DNA of 64,000 nt from Fremontodendron californicum. Taxonomy: Eukaryota; Streptophyta; Magnoliopsida; Malvales; Malvaceae. Position 1 is the first letter of the stretch. Each line of letters begins with the position of its first letter. Location of the stretch: the NCBI GenBank assembly GCA_030761205.1, contig JAULJL010000002.1:40822814-40886813 (forward strand), given 5' to 3'. The notes under the pieces are model-generated. The model worked only from the letters and a program-made list of their open reading frames with translations, searched no databases and was not told where the DNA came from. Of the stretch, positions 42,553-53,014 are shown in pieces. Position numbers and translations under genes: made by a program.

Positions 42553-45500
42553 CTACTCCCTTATGTTGTCCCATGGAGAAGAATTAGAGCTACAAAGATG
42601 ATGAATATTATCTAGTTGGTTCTGTAACTCCAGGTTCTTGCGCTGATATATCTCTGTTTCCTGCTTAAGAGAATCAAGCTTCTTTCTAACTTCATCCAGA
42701 CTTGTCTCTACCTGAGCTTTGTCTACCTCTATGTTAAGAATAGCTTTGGCCTTAGCCATACAAGAAGTAAGACATCCCAGTCTGAACCCAGTTTTGGTAA
42801 CCGCATCCATTAGTGCAAACATCTCTTGTAACTTTGCTGGAGGGATATCCGACCATCGAGCATCAGCAATTACTAAAGCCTTACCAAACTGTCCCAGAAA
42901 AAATGAAATAAATCCTTCAATCTGAAAGGTGCAAGTAGTCCAGAATTCACCTTCTATTTTATAAATGTCTTCCAAATACCGCTGATATTGTGAGTCAACG
43001 GAGAAACCATGGAAATCCACTTTTGAAGTACCAAGAGAAGTATTGACTCCAATAGTCTGAGATGGAGTTGACCCAAGGATACTCGGTCCAAAGGCAACTG
43101 TTCCGAAGGAAGTGATTGTCCCAAAGGCGGATCCTGTTGCAAAGGTGACTGTTCCAGAACTTGTAGCTAGGTTAGAATCTCTAACTCCTAGTAATGGGGA
43201 GGAAGGAACAGGAGGAACACCTAGGGCGGTAGTAGAAACCAAAGCATCACCAAATTCAGGCTGAGCGGTATCTCTGATATGTTCCCTCTCCTGACTGTGA
43301 ACAGTAGCATCACCAAGTTCAGGCTGAGTGGTATCCCTGTTATGTTCCCTCTCCTGACTTTGAGCAGTAGCATCACCAAGTTCAGGCTGAGAGGTATCCC
43401 TAGTATGTTCCCGCTCTTGACTTTGAACAGTCTCTATGTCTTGCTAAGAAAAGAGAGCATCAATTTCAGAAGCACAATTCCTTGACCTAGAAGAAGCAGC
43501 ATCAGTTTCTGGCTCAGAACGATTTGATGCATCATCATCATCGTTATCATCGTCATCGTCATCATCATCACTATCAGTATCAACCTGCTCATCTACCTCG
43601 TCTACTCGAGGATCACTAGCTTCAAAAGTTGATACACCCTACAAGAAACACAGGTAGAAAAGTGATAAGTGAAGGGTAAAGAGTGAGTATATAAAAAAAA
43701 AAGAAGAGGAAACTTACTTCTTGAGATGCATGAGATGAAGCATGACTTTTTTTTCGTCGATGAAGGATCAGAACATCATCTTCTTCTCCATCATCAATAT
43801 CTACAACTGCAGAAGTTTTCGGTCTTGGTTTGTCGGGCATACGCAAGGATATGTCGCTAGTAGTAATATTTGGGGGCTTAAGTTCAGCTCTAAGATTAGT
43901 TAAGGGCCTCACAAAAACCTTCCACTCATCAAGGCATACACCCCAATAGGCCCGCCAGCCAGATGAACACATACCAACTCTATCAAGTGCTGGGGCAGTT
44001 ACACTCTTAACTGGAAGACCCCTGACTGAATCTTTGAGAAACCATTTAGCACTAGTAGCAAATGTTTCACGGGACATAGAATGGCCAGGTGGAACTCCTT
44101 GATCATACCCAAATTGACGTGCTACCCTAGAGGCCGAATATACTACTGCTGAATATGAGTCCCTAGTAACTCCTGAGCTAGAATTTTCAATCATGCAGGG
44201 TAGCGCACGACATTGAACCCACAAATAAAAATGCATTCTTTGTACACTCACGGAATCAGACAAGTTATAATAAAGAGTAGGACTTCCATACCCGTTGAGC
44301 GAGTTAACATATGGCCTAGGTTCGAATTCATCTGCCACGTCCATCACTTCAAGAACACTCTTCTTTGACGTTCGAGCGAGCCATGCCCAAGCTCTGTAGT
44401 CATTCCTGAGAACAGTCGTTGAATTAGAAGTCCCAGATGAGTTGTAAACATTAGGCTCAGGAGCGCAAGAGCCGAATATCTCCCATAGGCACATCTGAAT
44501 AAAAGTGGCATCCACAAAAGTCATGAGTTTGTACCGACCAGCTGAATCTTTGGTTTTAGATTGGTACAAGTCCAGTCGTTTATACAAGGACCCCAGGTAG
44601 TATGGAGCAAGAGGAAAGTCAAATCCCTTAGAAATCTTGATGGCCAGAGAAATTACACCTGGAGAAATCCCGTCGTCTGGACAGCCTGGAAACACATGTC
44701 GTGCCAACCACAGAATCAATAGTGCTATCAGTTCCCACTTATGATCTGGATAAGTAGGATCTGCAGTTTTATCCCATTTAGAATTATATTTCTGGAAGAA
44801 AAGACCTATCCAATTGGAAAACCGTGCAACCTTAGAACTGTTAGTTTGACTCTGGAGTAAATTGCAAAAGAACCTGTAAATGTCTCTGTCTTCTTCAGCA
44901 AGCCTAATAGAAGAAATTTCATAACCGCCATAACAGGGAAGCTCGAGTAAGATATGCACGTCTTCTAGAGTAAATGTGAACTCACCCAAGCTGTAATCAT
45001 AGTATGAGAGAAAGTGCTCCATCTAGCAAGAATAGCACGCCACACCTCTAATTTTTTCTCCTTCTTTATTTGGAGAAGCTTGGAACTAATTCGGATAGCA
45101 TGAAGTACTCCTGCCTTCGAAAGGATGCTCACATTAGCAGGTTTCGCCAAGATTTTATTTATCCACTCATCCCATCCTTGAACTGGACAGGTATTGGCAA
45201 GTTTGGTGATGGAAAGTGGAAATTGTCCTTGCTCAAATCTGAACTTCAAGATAGAATTGCCCGGGATATATTCTCTTTCACGTGCCTCAGGATTGATATA
45301 TTTGAAGGTGTATCCAGCTGGCGCAGGTGGATGTTGACCATACTCATTCTCATTTACATATTCCCAAAAACGATCAGCCCCACCCGCCTTGATGATTGAA
45401 TCCTCCCAATGCCTGGGCACCGCAGGGACTAAACCATCTTTGTTCGTTCTAAGAGTAATCTTTTGAGTGAGAATTTTGCCAGCAGTCTGTTTCCTTTTCT

Positions 45501-45570
45501 TTGGAGGTGGAATAGCATCTCTGGAGGGTTGACCATAACTTGGCCGGTGTATGTTCATAGTTTTCACCAT
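42553..45570 (-). pseudogene. Antisense PMD gene carried by the Tat element (lightly damaged)
   Basis: Read on the minus strand from ATG 45570 (MVKTMNIHRPSYGQPSRD). Exon 1 runs to 43718 with donor CAAGAA|GTAAGT. A 79-bp intron follows, and exon 2 starts at 43638 after TTGTAG, in phase 0. The N-terminal half carries PMD hallmarks: ILARWSTFSHTMITAW, then GEFTFTLEDVHILLELPCYGG, and later LLILWLARHVFPG and WEIFGSCAPEP. Exon 2 encodes an acidic Asp-rich run, three 21-residue repeats and a C-terminal coiled coil (VRKKLDSLKQETEIYQRKN). Two faults: the frame must shift by one base between TAW and GEF (near 44990, a G run), and a TAG lies at about 43445 after EIDALFS. Extra antisense genes between pol and the 3' LTR are known in Tat-lineage elements. 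Its role is unknown. Confidence 0.75.
43243..43431. repeat. Three 63-bp tandem repeats within the antisense gene
   Basis: Copies begin AGCATCACCAA at 43243, 43306 and 43369. The period is 63 bp, equal to 21 codons, so the reading frame is kept. On the minus strand each encodes a unit of the type SQEREHxRDTxQPELGDA. Confidence 0.88.
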
Positions 45571-45768
45571 GATGAGTGTGAAAATCCTGCAAAAACAACA
45601 ACAAAAGGTCAAGTAAGTATTATTATTCAAGTAGCATAAAAAAAAATATATATATATATATATATTATTTATTGCTTTTAATAAAGCATGCTTGATTTTA
45701 AAAATATACATTTATTTATTAATTTCATTAAAATTTTTCTTTTTAATTTAAAAAAAAAAAAAAAATTT
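45571..45768. other. AT-rich spacer upstream of the antisense gene
   Basis: Should contain the antisense gene's leader and promoter (TA run at 45648-45665). Ends in a poly-A tract (45750-45765) that directly borders the GC minisatellite. Confidence 0.5.
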
Positions 45769-46373
45769 GCTGGCCTCCGCGCCTGCAGGCCTCCGCGCCT
45801 GCAGGCCCCCGCGCCTGCAGGCCTCCGCGCCTGCAGGCCTCCGCGCCTGCAGGCCCCCGCGCCTGCAGGCCTCCGCGCCTGCAGGCCCCCGCGCCTGCAG
45901 GCCCCCGCACCTGCAGGCCCCCGCGCCTGCAGGCCCCCGCGCCTGCAGGCCTTCGCGCCTGCAGGCCCCCGCGCCTGCAGGCCCCCGCGCCTGCAGGCCC
46001 CCGCGCCTGCAGGCCTCCGCGCCTGCAGGCCCCCGCGCCTGCAGGCCTCCGCGCCTGCAGGCCCCCGCGCCTGCAGGCCCCCGCGCCTGCAGGCCTCCGC
46101 GCCTGCAGGCCCCCGCGCCTGCAGGCCCCTCCCGCCTGCAGCCCCTCCCGCCTGCAGGCCCCCGCGCCTGCAGGCCCCCGCGCCTGCAGGCCCCTCCCGC
46201 CTGCAGGCCCCTCCCGCCTGCAGCCCCTCCCGCCTGCAGCCCCCCCCGCCTGCAGGCCCCTCCCGCCTGCAGGCCCCCCGCCTGCAGGCCCCTCCCGTCT
46301 GCAGCCCCCCCCGCCAGCAGGCCCCTCCCGCCTGCAGCCCCCCCGCCAGCAGCCCCCCCCGCCTGCAGGCGGG
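45769..46373. repeat. 605-bp GC-rich minisatellite, 16-bp unit
   Basis: About 38 units of GGCCTCCGCGCCTGCA and variants (GGCCCCCGCGCCTGCA, then 15-16-bp GGCCCCTCCCGCCTGCA types toward 46373). Most junctions create the palindrome CCTGCAGG. It lies between two poly-A tracts in otherwise AT-rich DNA. Because of base composition both strands are open in several frames (Arg/Pro/Leu/Gln/Ala or Arg/Gly/Leu/Gln). These are by-products, not genes. Confidence 0.93.
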
Positions 46374-46838
46374 TAAAAAAAAAAAAAAATTTGGGCAATA
46401 CATGGATGAGAACTTACCTTTTCTCAGAGAAAAAAAAAATTGAGGAAAAGAATTGAAATCTTCTTGCTTGGAAAGAGCTTTTGAGATTATTGAAAATAAT
46501 TTTTCAAATGACTTTCTTATTTATAGACAACATGTAGTGTCCTTGTGCTATTTGAACTCTAAAAAGATATTATCTTTTTATCTTGTTAGTTTTTATTATT
46601 ATTATTTTATTATTATTATTTTAGTATTTATTTTATTTTCAAAAAAAAAAAAAAAATTCTTGCCTAATTATAACTCCTTTTGTTATTATTATTATTTATT
46701 TATTCAAAAAAATAAATAAATAATAAAAGGGAGGACAATTGCATCAAATTTGGAACTATATTTTCATACTTGATGTTATTTACAGTGCATAAGAATTTTT
46801 TTTTTTTACAATAAAAAATTCTCATGCAGGGGGCAAAA
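46374..46838. other. Tat element 3' end with purine tract
   Basis: AT-rich, with ATT repeats at 46594-46640 and 46684-46710. Ends in ATGCAGGGGGCAAAA immediately before TGTAGACACTCG, the expected polypurine tract and 3' LTR start. No gene. Confidence 0.7.
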
Positions 46839-46887
46839 TGTAGACACTCGTTTTTGGTCAATAACTTTTTATGCAGGAACAAATCTT
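46839..46887 (+). repeat. Normal-orientation stub of the 3' LTR
   Basis: 49 bp identical to the left LTR from TGTAGACACTCG through CAAATCTT, apart from the divergent first three bases of the left LTR. Then the sequence switches to the inverted copy. Confidence 0.85.
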
Positions 46888-46892
46888 TTTAT

Positions 46893-47723
46893 GCTGTAAG
46901 TGGCTGAGGATGGTGGAAAGTATGGTGGTTGTAGAAATTGCAGAGAAAATGTTGCAGAGAATTCTTAACGTCAGAAAGTTTGTCAAATGGCCAAAAGATC
47001 ATAAATGAAGCATTTGAGCTTCTATTTATAGTCTCTTCAAAGAGGTTATCAGGAGAAATTATTAACAGAGTGGGAAGTTATTTTATATAAACTTCCTCTC
47101 AATCATGGGTGGTGGAGAGGTTATATATGATAGTGGGAGAAATGCCAGTTATGGGAGGTTACATTAAGAGAAGTGTTTCAGTCACATGTAGTGTATGAAG
47201 GCTACTGACAGCACGCTTGAGAATGCACTGTCTGTTCAGCGGGATAGGGAAGCACTTGTGTTCCAGGGAAAGGTTAAGAAGCGAACTTCTTAACAATCTC
47301 CATATCTGAGCCTCCAAGCCATGCTCTCCAAGACATCCCAAGAGTGGAGCAAACTCAAGAATCCTGCCAACCTTCCCGGGTTAGCTCCACAGTCTTCATG
47401 TAGTTGTGTATTACTGCAGAAAGTCTTGCTACCAAGAAGCGACGTGCCAAGCGACGTGTCAAGAGACGTGCCAAGAGACGTGCCAAGCGACATGCCAAGC
47501 GACGTGCCAAGAGACGTGCCAAGAGACGTGCCAAGAGACGTGTCAAGCGACGTGCCAAGAGACGTGCCGAACGACGTGCCAAGCGACGTGCCAAGAGACG
47601 TGCCAAGTGACGTGCCAAGCGACGTGCCAAGAGCGCTGCTGACAGGGAGACTATTACTAAAGCCCGCTGCATATAAGATTTGTTCCTGCATAAAAAGTTA
47701 TTGACCAAAAACGAGTGTCTACA
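46893..47723 (-). repeat. Inverted LTR copy at the right end of the Tat element
   Basis: 831 bp, the reverse complement of 34501-35331 with only a few substitutions and the same 16-unit 12-bp array (about 47440-47631). It lacks the last 130 bp or so of the LTR. It ends at 47723 in CTACA, the complement of the LTR start, so both outer ends of the element are U3 ends. Confidence 0.9.
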
Positions 47724-48115
47724 CAGATTTGAAACCTCATGTCTATCCATTAGTCACACTGCAAATCACGATCAGCCCATGCTGAATAATCTTTAAGAAA
47801 CTATGGTGGAAACAAGAAAGAAAAAAAAGAAGAACAAAAGAAGAAGAACCACTCTTAAGTCTTAATCACCTTATAAACTAAAAAAAAAAAAAAAACTGGC
47901 TTATTCATTTGCTATAGGTTAACACTTATCATAAACAAAGGCAAAGACAGAAGTTTTCATCAAAAAATTTAGAAAACTCACATGCGAAGATGGTTGCATC
48001 ATAATCTTTCTTTGAAAACCCGAAACAAGTTTGATGAAACGAACTCAGATATAATAATGGGCAGAGCAGCTACAATCCAAGCGGCTCTCAGCAATGTAAC
48101 AAGACCAAGCTCCAT

Positions 48116-51100
48116 GTTTCACTAAAAACCCAGAAAAATAATGAAAAGAAAAACGAGGTTTAAGCGGAGTTGTAGGTAAGCTCTTATATATAAATATAAT
48201 AAATTATATAAAATTATTATATTTATATATAATTTTTTTTATATATAATTTTTAAATAATAAAATTTTATTTTTATATATAAAAATATGATATAAATTAT
48301 ATATAAATATAATAAATTAAGAAAGTTTGTCAGCTTTTTTTTAAAGATTTTGTTAATAAATATCTTAAGATCATTATTTAAAATTACTAAATATAATAAT
48401 ATTTTTCAATTAATATATTAAAAATATGAATAAAATTATTAATTTTTATATTTAATATAATATTATTATTATAAATAATATATTAATTAATCTTAAATTT
48501 TTTTTTTTTTAATTTTTCGTTTAAGAGATAAAACAAGAAATCGGACATTGTGATTGATGAAGAGAAGTGATACGTGAAAAGAAGCGCGGCAGTGTCAGCG
48601 GCGTGAAGTAAAAGAGATTCAACTTTCAAGACGTGCTAGAGTGTGCAGGGGTCCCCCGCCTACAGATCTAATTTTGCTTTAATTGCTTGGGAAAATATGA
48701 AAAACATTTCATTCATTTAAGAATAATTATTTAATGATCTAATAGATAAAAATAATATTAAAAAATGATTAAAATTTACAAAAATTTAAATACCTTTAAT
48801 AATAATCATTTTTTTCTTTTATAATTTTTTTTGGCAAATAAATTTTTCCTCAAATTTATTTACAAATAATTTTTTTTAATATACAATTTAAAAGAATCTT
48901 TAAAATAAGATAAAAAAGATTTTGTTTTTTCAAGAGTGATTAAGTTTTTCTCATTTTTTTTATTAAAATTTTTAAAATTTTAGATTTTTTTTTATAAATT
49001 ATTTTTACACATTAAACAATAACTCTTTTTTAAATTTACCCTAATTCTTTCAATTTTTTTCTTTTATTTAATTATTATACATTCATAAAATTAAATAATA
49101 AATGATTAAAAAAAATTAAAGAGTGGGAAGAGGAAACGCCAAAACGGCCACGTTCTAATTCTTAGACTGTCGAAAGCTAAAATGTCGTCGTTTTCGACGG
49201 GAAGCAAAATAATTATTTCAATTTTAAGTTTCAATCCTTTTCCTTTTTGTCTCTGGCGATCGAACTTCTTCTGGTTTCAATTTTGAGAACGAAATTTCAA
49301 GCATCTTCGAACCATTGCTCCATTTCTCTGTAAAAGAAAAAAAAAAAAGAGTAAGTTTTTACATTTTTGGTTTATTGTTCCAGATCTCCCGATTTCTTTG
49401 TTTTATCTTATGTATCGAGCATTTTTTTAGGTTATTAAGCTCATTTTTTTTTTCCAATTATTATTATATAAAAAGATTTTCGATTTTGGTCAAAAACCCA
49501 AACTTTACTGAAGATTGGAATTTGGAACTCGCCTGAGTTCGAACATTTTCTCGTTCACTTTTTCTCTTTATTTTGTTTATTTCTACAGCTTATTAATTAG
49601 TCATAGGATCTTTTTAACTATATATTTAAAGTTGTCTTTCGATTTTATGCTCGTTAATCAACTCGGATTAAGTAATGTGCTTAATTAGGGCTTGCTAACA
49701 TGCATATATGTTGGTCTTAAGAGTTTGTTTTGAATTGTATGAAACTGATCTGTTAAAGGGGAAAAAAAAAGAAGAAATATTTTTCTATTTTTTCATAAGT
49801 TTGGAAATCAGGAATTTGCATTGTTCAATGGATGGGAATGGAAATGTTCTACAAGTATTATTTGGGATTTTTAAAGTTTTTTTTTTTTTTTAGTTTTTGT
49901 GCCTGTGTTTTAATTTATTTCGGTTTGTACTACGAGAGATACCTCTGAAACTTATAACGATGGTTAGCAATTGAAAATTGTACTTGACTTCACTTTCGCA
50001 TAAGATGGTGTTAGGGTTTGCACTCGCTTATACTTGAGCTGCTGCCTGTTTCCGCAATCACAACTTTCATTAAGCTATGGGGTTTTGGTTCCTACTTTTG
50101 ATGCTTTCCTTATTTATGAACTAACTAAAATAAGTGTTAGTAAGTACTACAACATTGCTTGACTGCATTCATAGTAGGCACCGGCTTACCAATTTTTGCA
50201 GCCTTGATTTTCGTCAACCGCTAGAGGTCGCTGTGCCTTCTTTGGCTGCTTGCCTTATTTGTTAACTATCCTGCATGCCTTTAGTATTTCATGATGAAGA
50301 CTCCGTTGTTTCCATTTGTTTCAAGTGCCTTTTTAACAGGTTTAAAATTATAGTAACTTTGACACGTTTGAGTCTCCTGGGCTTGAGTGTTTAATCCTGA
50401 CTTTACAAATGATGATTCTGGAAATATTATTTTTATTATGTTTTTTATTTGTAATTTTAAGCATTCTTTTCCAAATATGCCTGCCCCTTACACTGATTAT
50501 CAATTATAAGTGTAAAGTTAGGAGTTGCTCTTTTTGTTGAATACTGATGCATTTTACAATTTAAACTTCTAATTGAGAATCTGTTCTCTCTGTGGCTTTT
50601 GCCAGATTTTCAAAGTATTTGGAGAAGCGGCGCCAATTGAACTAGAAATATTCTTAATAGTGTCTAAAATTGCTTGGTATTGACTTTGATATATTGCAGA
50701 TAATTATTTATCAGAAAATCTATTCGAAGTTCACTAATAAGTTTGTACTCTTCTCAGGGATAAACTATATTTCACTGGGTGTTGGTGACATGACAAAAAA
50801 AGCTGAAATTTATGATTTCTCTTTCTTTTATTTTTTTGTTTAGGCCTGGTTATTGTGACATGTATAGCTTCTCTTTAACAGTTAAAAGTTTATAGTTTCT
50901 GACTTCTGAGTGATGGTTATTTTTCTTTTTTTATTTGTCGTAGCTGTTTATTTTTTTCCTTCACCAAATTGCCTGCTTTCAAATTGGAATAGCGGATTGT
51001 TTGGTTTACTCTCTATTTTTGAAAGTTATGTGGTTACACATTTTTGTTGATCTAGTCTTTTACTTCTGTTTGCTCCTTGCTAGCTGCTTTGCAAATCACT

Positions 51101-51249
51101 TGAAATTTAACTTTGGGTTTTTCCTCGTATAAACAAATAGCATGTGCTACATGCCTGAAACTTGTTGACTTTTGTGTTCGCATTAAAGTTCGAAGAGTGG
51201 ATTGGCTTCTGAACATTGTTTAGCCCAATTCTATCAGACTTGATGTTAG
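48116..51249. other. Intergenic region and BPC 5' leader with leader intron
   Basis: 48116-49190 is AT-rich and includes a MITE relic. A change to pyrimidine-rich, less AT-rich sequence at about 49190-49350 suggests the BPC promoter and first non-coding exon, ending AAGAG|TAAGT or nearby. The rest (to an acceptor such as TTCTATCAG at 51236) reads like a long leader intron: T-rich with no codon-biased frame. No separate gene is supported. Confidence 0.5.
48346..48495. repeat. Mutator-type MITE, family A, truncated copy
   Basis: Begins ATTTTGTTAATAAATATC and shares the body words TATTTAATATAATATTATT and AATAATATATTAATTAATCTT with the copies at 17626 and 55304. The right TIR is missing and replaced by a poly-T run. 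Confidence 0.5.
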
Positions 51250-52277
51250 ATGGATGGTGCTGGGCAACAAGAAAATGGGAGATATAAGATGGATTACTAC
51301 AAAGGAGCTCCGGTAAGAAGAAAGCAAACAATTCCCCACTGGACCATGTTGCTTTATTCTTTATTTTATTGTTCAATACTTGATTTATCTAAGTAGGATG
51401 CAAATGATACATGCAGTGGAACATGATGCCACAGCATCACATAAAGGAACAAAGTAATGCCTTGGTCATGAATAAAAAAATCATGTCCATACTCGCTGAG
51501 CGGGATGCTGCTATTCGAGAACGGAGCATTGCTGTTTCTGAGAGGAAGGAAGCCCTGGCTGCACGAGATGAGGCCCTCCAGCAGCGGGATAAGGCACTTG
51601 CTGAGCGGGATAGTGCCTTAATGGAGAGAGATAATGCTTTAGCTGTGCTACAGTATCGGGAAAATGCCGTGAACTTCCCAATTGGTAGTGGTATTCAGCG
51701 TGGAGGAAAACGCATGCACCCTTCATACCATTCTGATATGGAGGAAACTCTCAATCGTGAAATGCACGTTACTGATGCCGTCCCTGTATCTACCATTGCT
51801 TCTGAAGAAGGCAAGTCTCGTCCTGTAAAGCGGACAAAGGAGAATAAAGCTGTTTCATCGAAGTCACCACGAAAGATTAAGAAAGTGGCTGAGGATTTAA
51901 ATAGGCAAGTCAGTACTGAGGTAAAGAAGTGTAAATCTGAGTGGAATGGTCAGGATATCGGGTTGAACATTGTAAACTTTGATGAAACCACAATGCCTGT
52001 GCCAGTTTGCTCCTGCACAGGAGTTCCCCGACAGTGCTACAAGTGGGGAAATGGTGGATGGCAGTCATCTTGTTGCACTACCACCATGTCATCGTACCCA
52101 TTGCCACAGATGCCAAACAAGCGGCACGCTCGAGTAGGTGGCCGGAAGATGAGTGGTAGTGTCTTCACAAAGTTGCTTAGTCGTCGGGCTGCTGAGGGCC
52201 AAGATCTTTCAATACCGCTGGATCTCAAGAACTACTGGGCTAGACATGGGACGAATCGCTACATCACCATCAAGTAG
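51250..52277 (+). CDS. BPC: BASIC PENTACYSTEINE GAGA-binding transcription factor, class II (BPC4/6-like)
   Basis: Two coding exons: 51250-51312 (MDGAGQQENGRYKMDYYKGAP, donor CCG|GTAAGA) and 51417-52277 (acceptor ATGCAG), giving 307 residues. The N-terminal half holds an Ala-zipper coiled coil made of repeating AERDxAL/ARDEAL units (residues about 45-105), typical of class II BPCs and used for dimerisation in the nucleus. A basic, Lys-rich nuclear localisation region (PVKRTKENK, SPRKIKK) follows. The C-terminal BBR/BPC domain has CSCTGVPRQCYKWG, GWQSSCC and SSYPLPQMPNKRHARVGGRK, including the five conserved Cys, and ends GTNRYITIK. The family binds GA-rich elements and recruits Polycomb components. 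Choosing only the ATG at the second exon would lose the conserved MDGAGQQENGRYK start. Confidence 0.95.
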
Positions 52278-53014
52278 CTTGTCGAAGGTGGATTATGTTT
52301 CTGCCTTGGACCCTCTCATTCTGGTGCAGTCTACCACAAAGATCCGATGGAACTAGGATTGAATTGCAAGAAAAGGGATGGAGCTTTTTTGATAAAAGGA
52401 TGTTTCTTTGCTCCATTGATGTAGGTTTTTGTAATTCCTAAAATGTTAATCTCCAATTTATTGGAGTCTACACATGTGGCAGTCTTAGATGGCCAGAACA
52501 AAGTGGTTCTTTTATTTTCAGTCAAACTCATATTCCCTTGGTAATCGTTACAATCCAAATGGCCTTAAAACATCCTCAATAGTCAATAGGATCACATTTC
52601 ATGCATGCGAACCTTTGGAAAATGATTAGATTATGAACACATTGATAATATTGCCACGCATTATAACAAATCATTGCCGATTGCCGTTGATACCAATGTT
52701 ACGGTTATCATGCTGGTTGTATTGAGAGCATTGGTAAATGTCGAAACGAGCATGTTTGTGCTGAAGTTTGTTGACCCAAATATAGTTGTAGCACTTATCG
52801 TAGAACTTGAAACTTGAAAACCCCGAAAGGATAGTGTATCAAAACAAACGATAACTACATTAATTTTCAATATTTTCAGATTATGATTAGGAGCTTATCT
52901 TTCGCCCTGTTTCAAATTTAAATTCTGAACCAATATTTATTTTTCTTCCTAGTCCTACCGTCTATCTTCACTGCAACAACACTTCTGCCCATTTGCTCCA
53001 TCTCACCTTCCTCC
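52278..53014. other. BPC 3' UTR and short intergenic region
   Basis: The first 250 bp is probably the BPC 3' UTR. The rest likely carries the promoter and leader of the downstream gene. Minus-strand open frames at 52331-52870 are low in coding character and were not called. Confidence 0.5.

Larger units (their letters stand above)
34501..47723 (+). mobile_element. Ty3/Gypsy Tat-lineage retrotransposon with an inverted right LTR
   Basis: A 13.2-kb element in intron 1 of the PPRD pseudogene. Order: LTR (34501-35463), PBS, gag-protease, RT-RNase H-archaeal-type RNase H-integrase, a long 3' region with an antisense PMD gene, a GC-rich minisatellite, a purine tract, and only about 50 bp of a normal 3' LTR (46839-46887). 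Then comes an 831-bp inverted LTR copy (46893-47723). A second RNase H domain and a large extra-ORF region mark the Tat/Ogre lineage. No 5-bp target duplication is visible (GTCAA left, CAGAT right), and the first three LTR bases at the left differ from the TGT seen in the other two copies. Confidence 0.9.
32831..48115 (-). pseudogene. Polyprenol reductase (PPRD-like) pseudogene split by a retrotransposon
   Basis: Pieces collinear with plant polyprenol reductase (steroid 5-alpha-reductase family, ER dolichol synthesis) lie in order on the minus strand. Exon 1 is 48115-47982 (MELGLVTLLRAAWIV, later KIMMQPSSH in another frame). Exon 2 remnant is 34251-33990 (FTVHQRFFSHFY, HRYRVWRIVLLLLLM, YSARMHIFGYL). 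Exon 3 is 33561-33324 (FYIAAPLLLCCTCAPELF, ESVNPLMKLC, NWIHQRR). Then a short exon 33069-33035 (DLTVWLLLALV) and a last exon 32935-32831 (VANLGFAAAETHKWYLGKF, NRFAIIPSIF). Faults: frameshifts in exons 1, 2 and 3, stop codons at the start of exon 2 and in exon 3, an internal deletion of roughly 40 codons in exon 2, and no trace of the exon after CHAIL. A hAT MITE sits on the exon 3 acceptor and the Tat element fills intron 1. It is clearly dead. Confidence 0.85.

Noticed and set aside
45688..46456. Four long overlapping open frames of 216-251 codons (Arg/Pro/Leu/Gln/Ala and Arg/Gly/Leu/Gln)
   Set aside because: They come from the 16-bp GC minisatellite and occur on both strands in several frames. 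There are no coding signals outside the repeat.
34501..47723. Interpretation of the inverted right LTR as two separate elements in opposite orientation
   Set aside because: There is no second body sequence, both LTR copies are nearly identical, the 50-bp normal stub leads straight into the inverted copy, and the outer flank is the same PPRD intron. A single aberrant element is simpler, although a reversed solo LTR with a deletion cannot be fully excluded.
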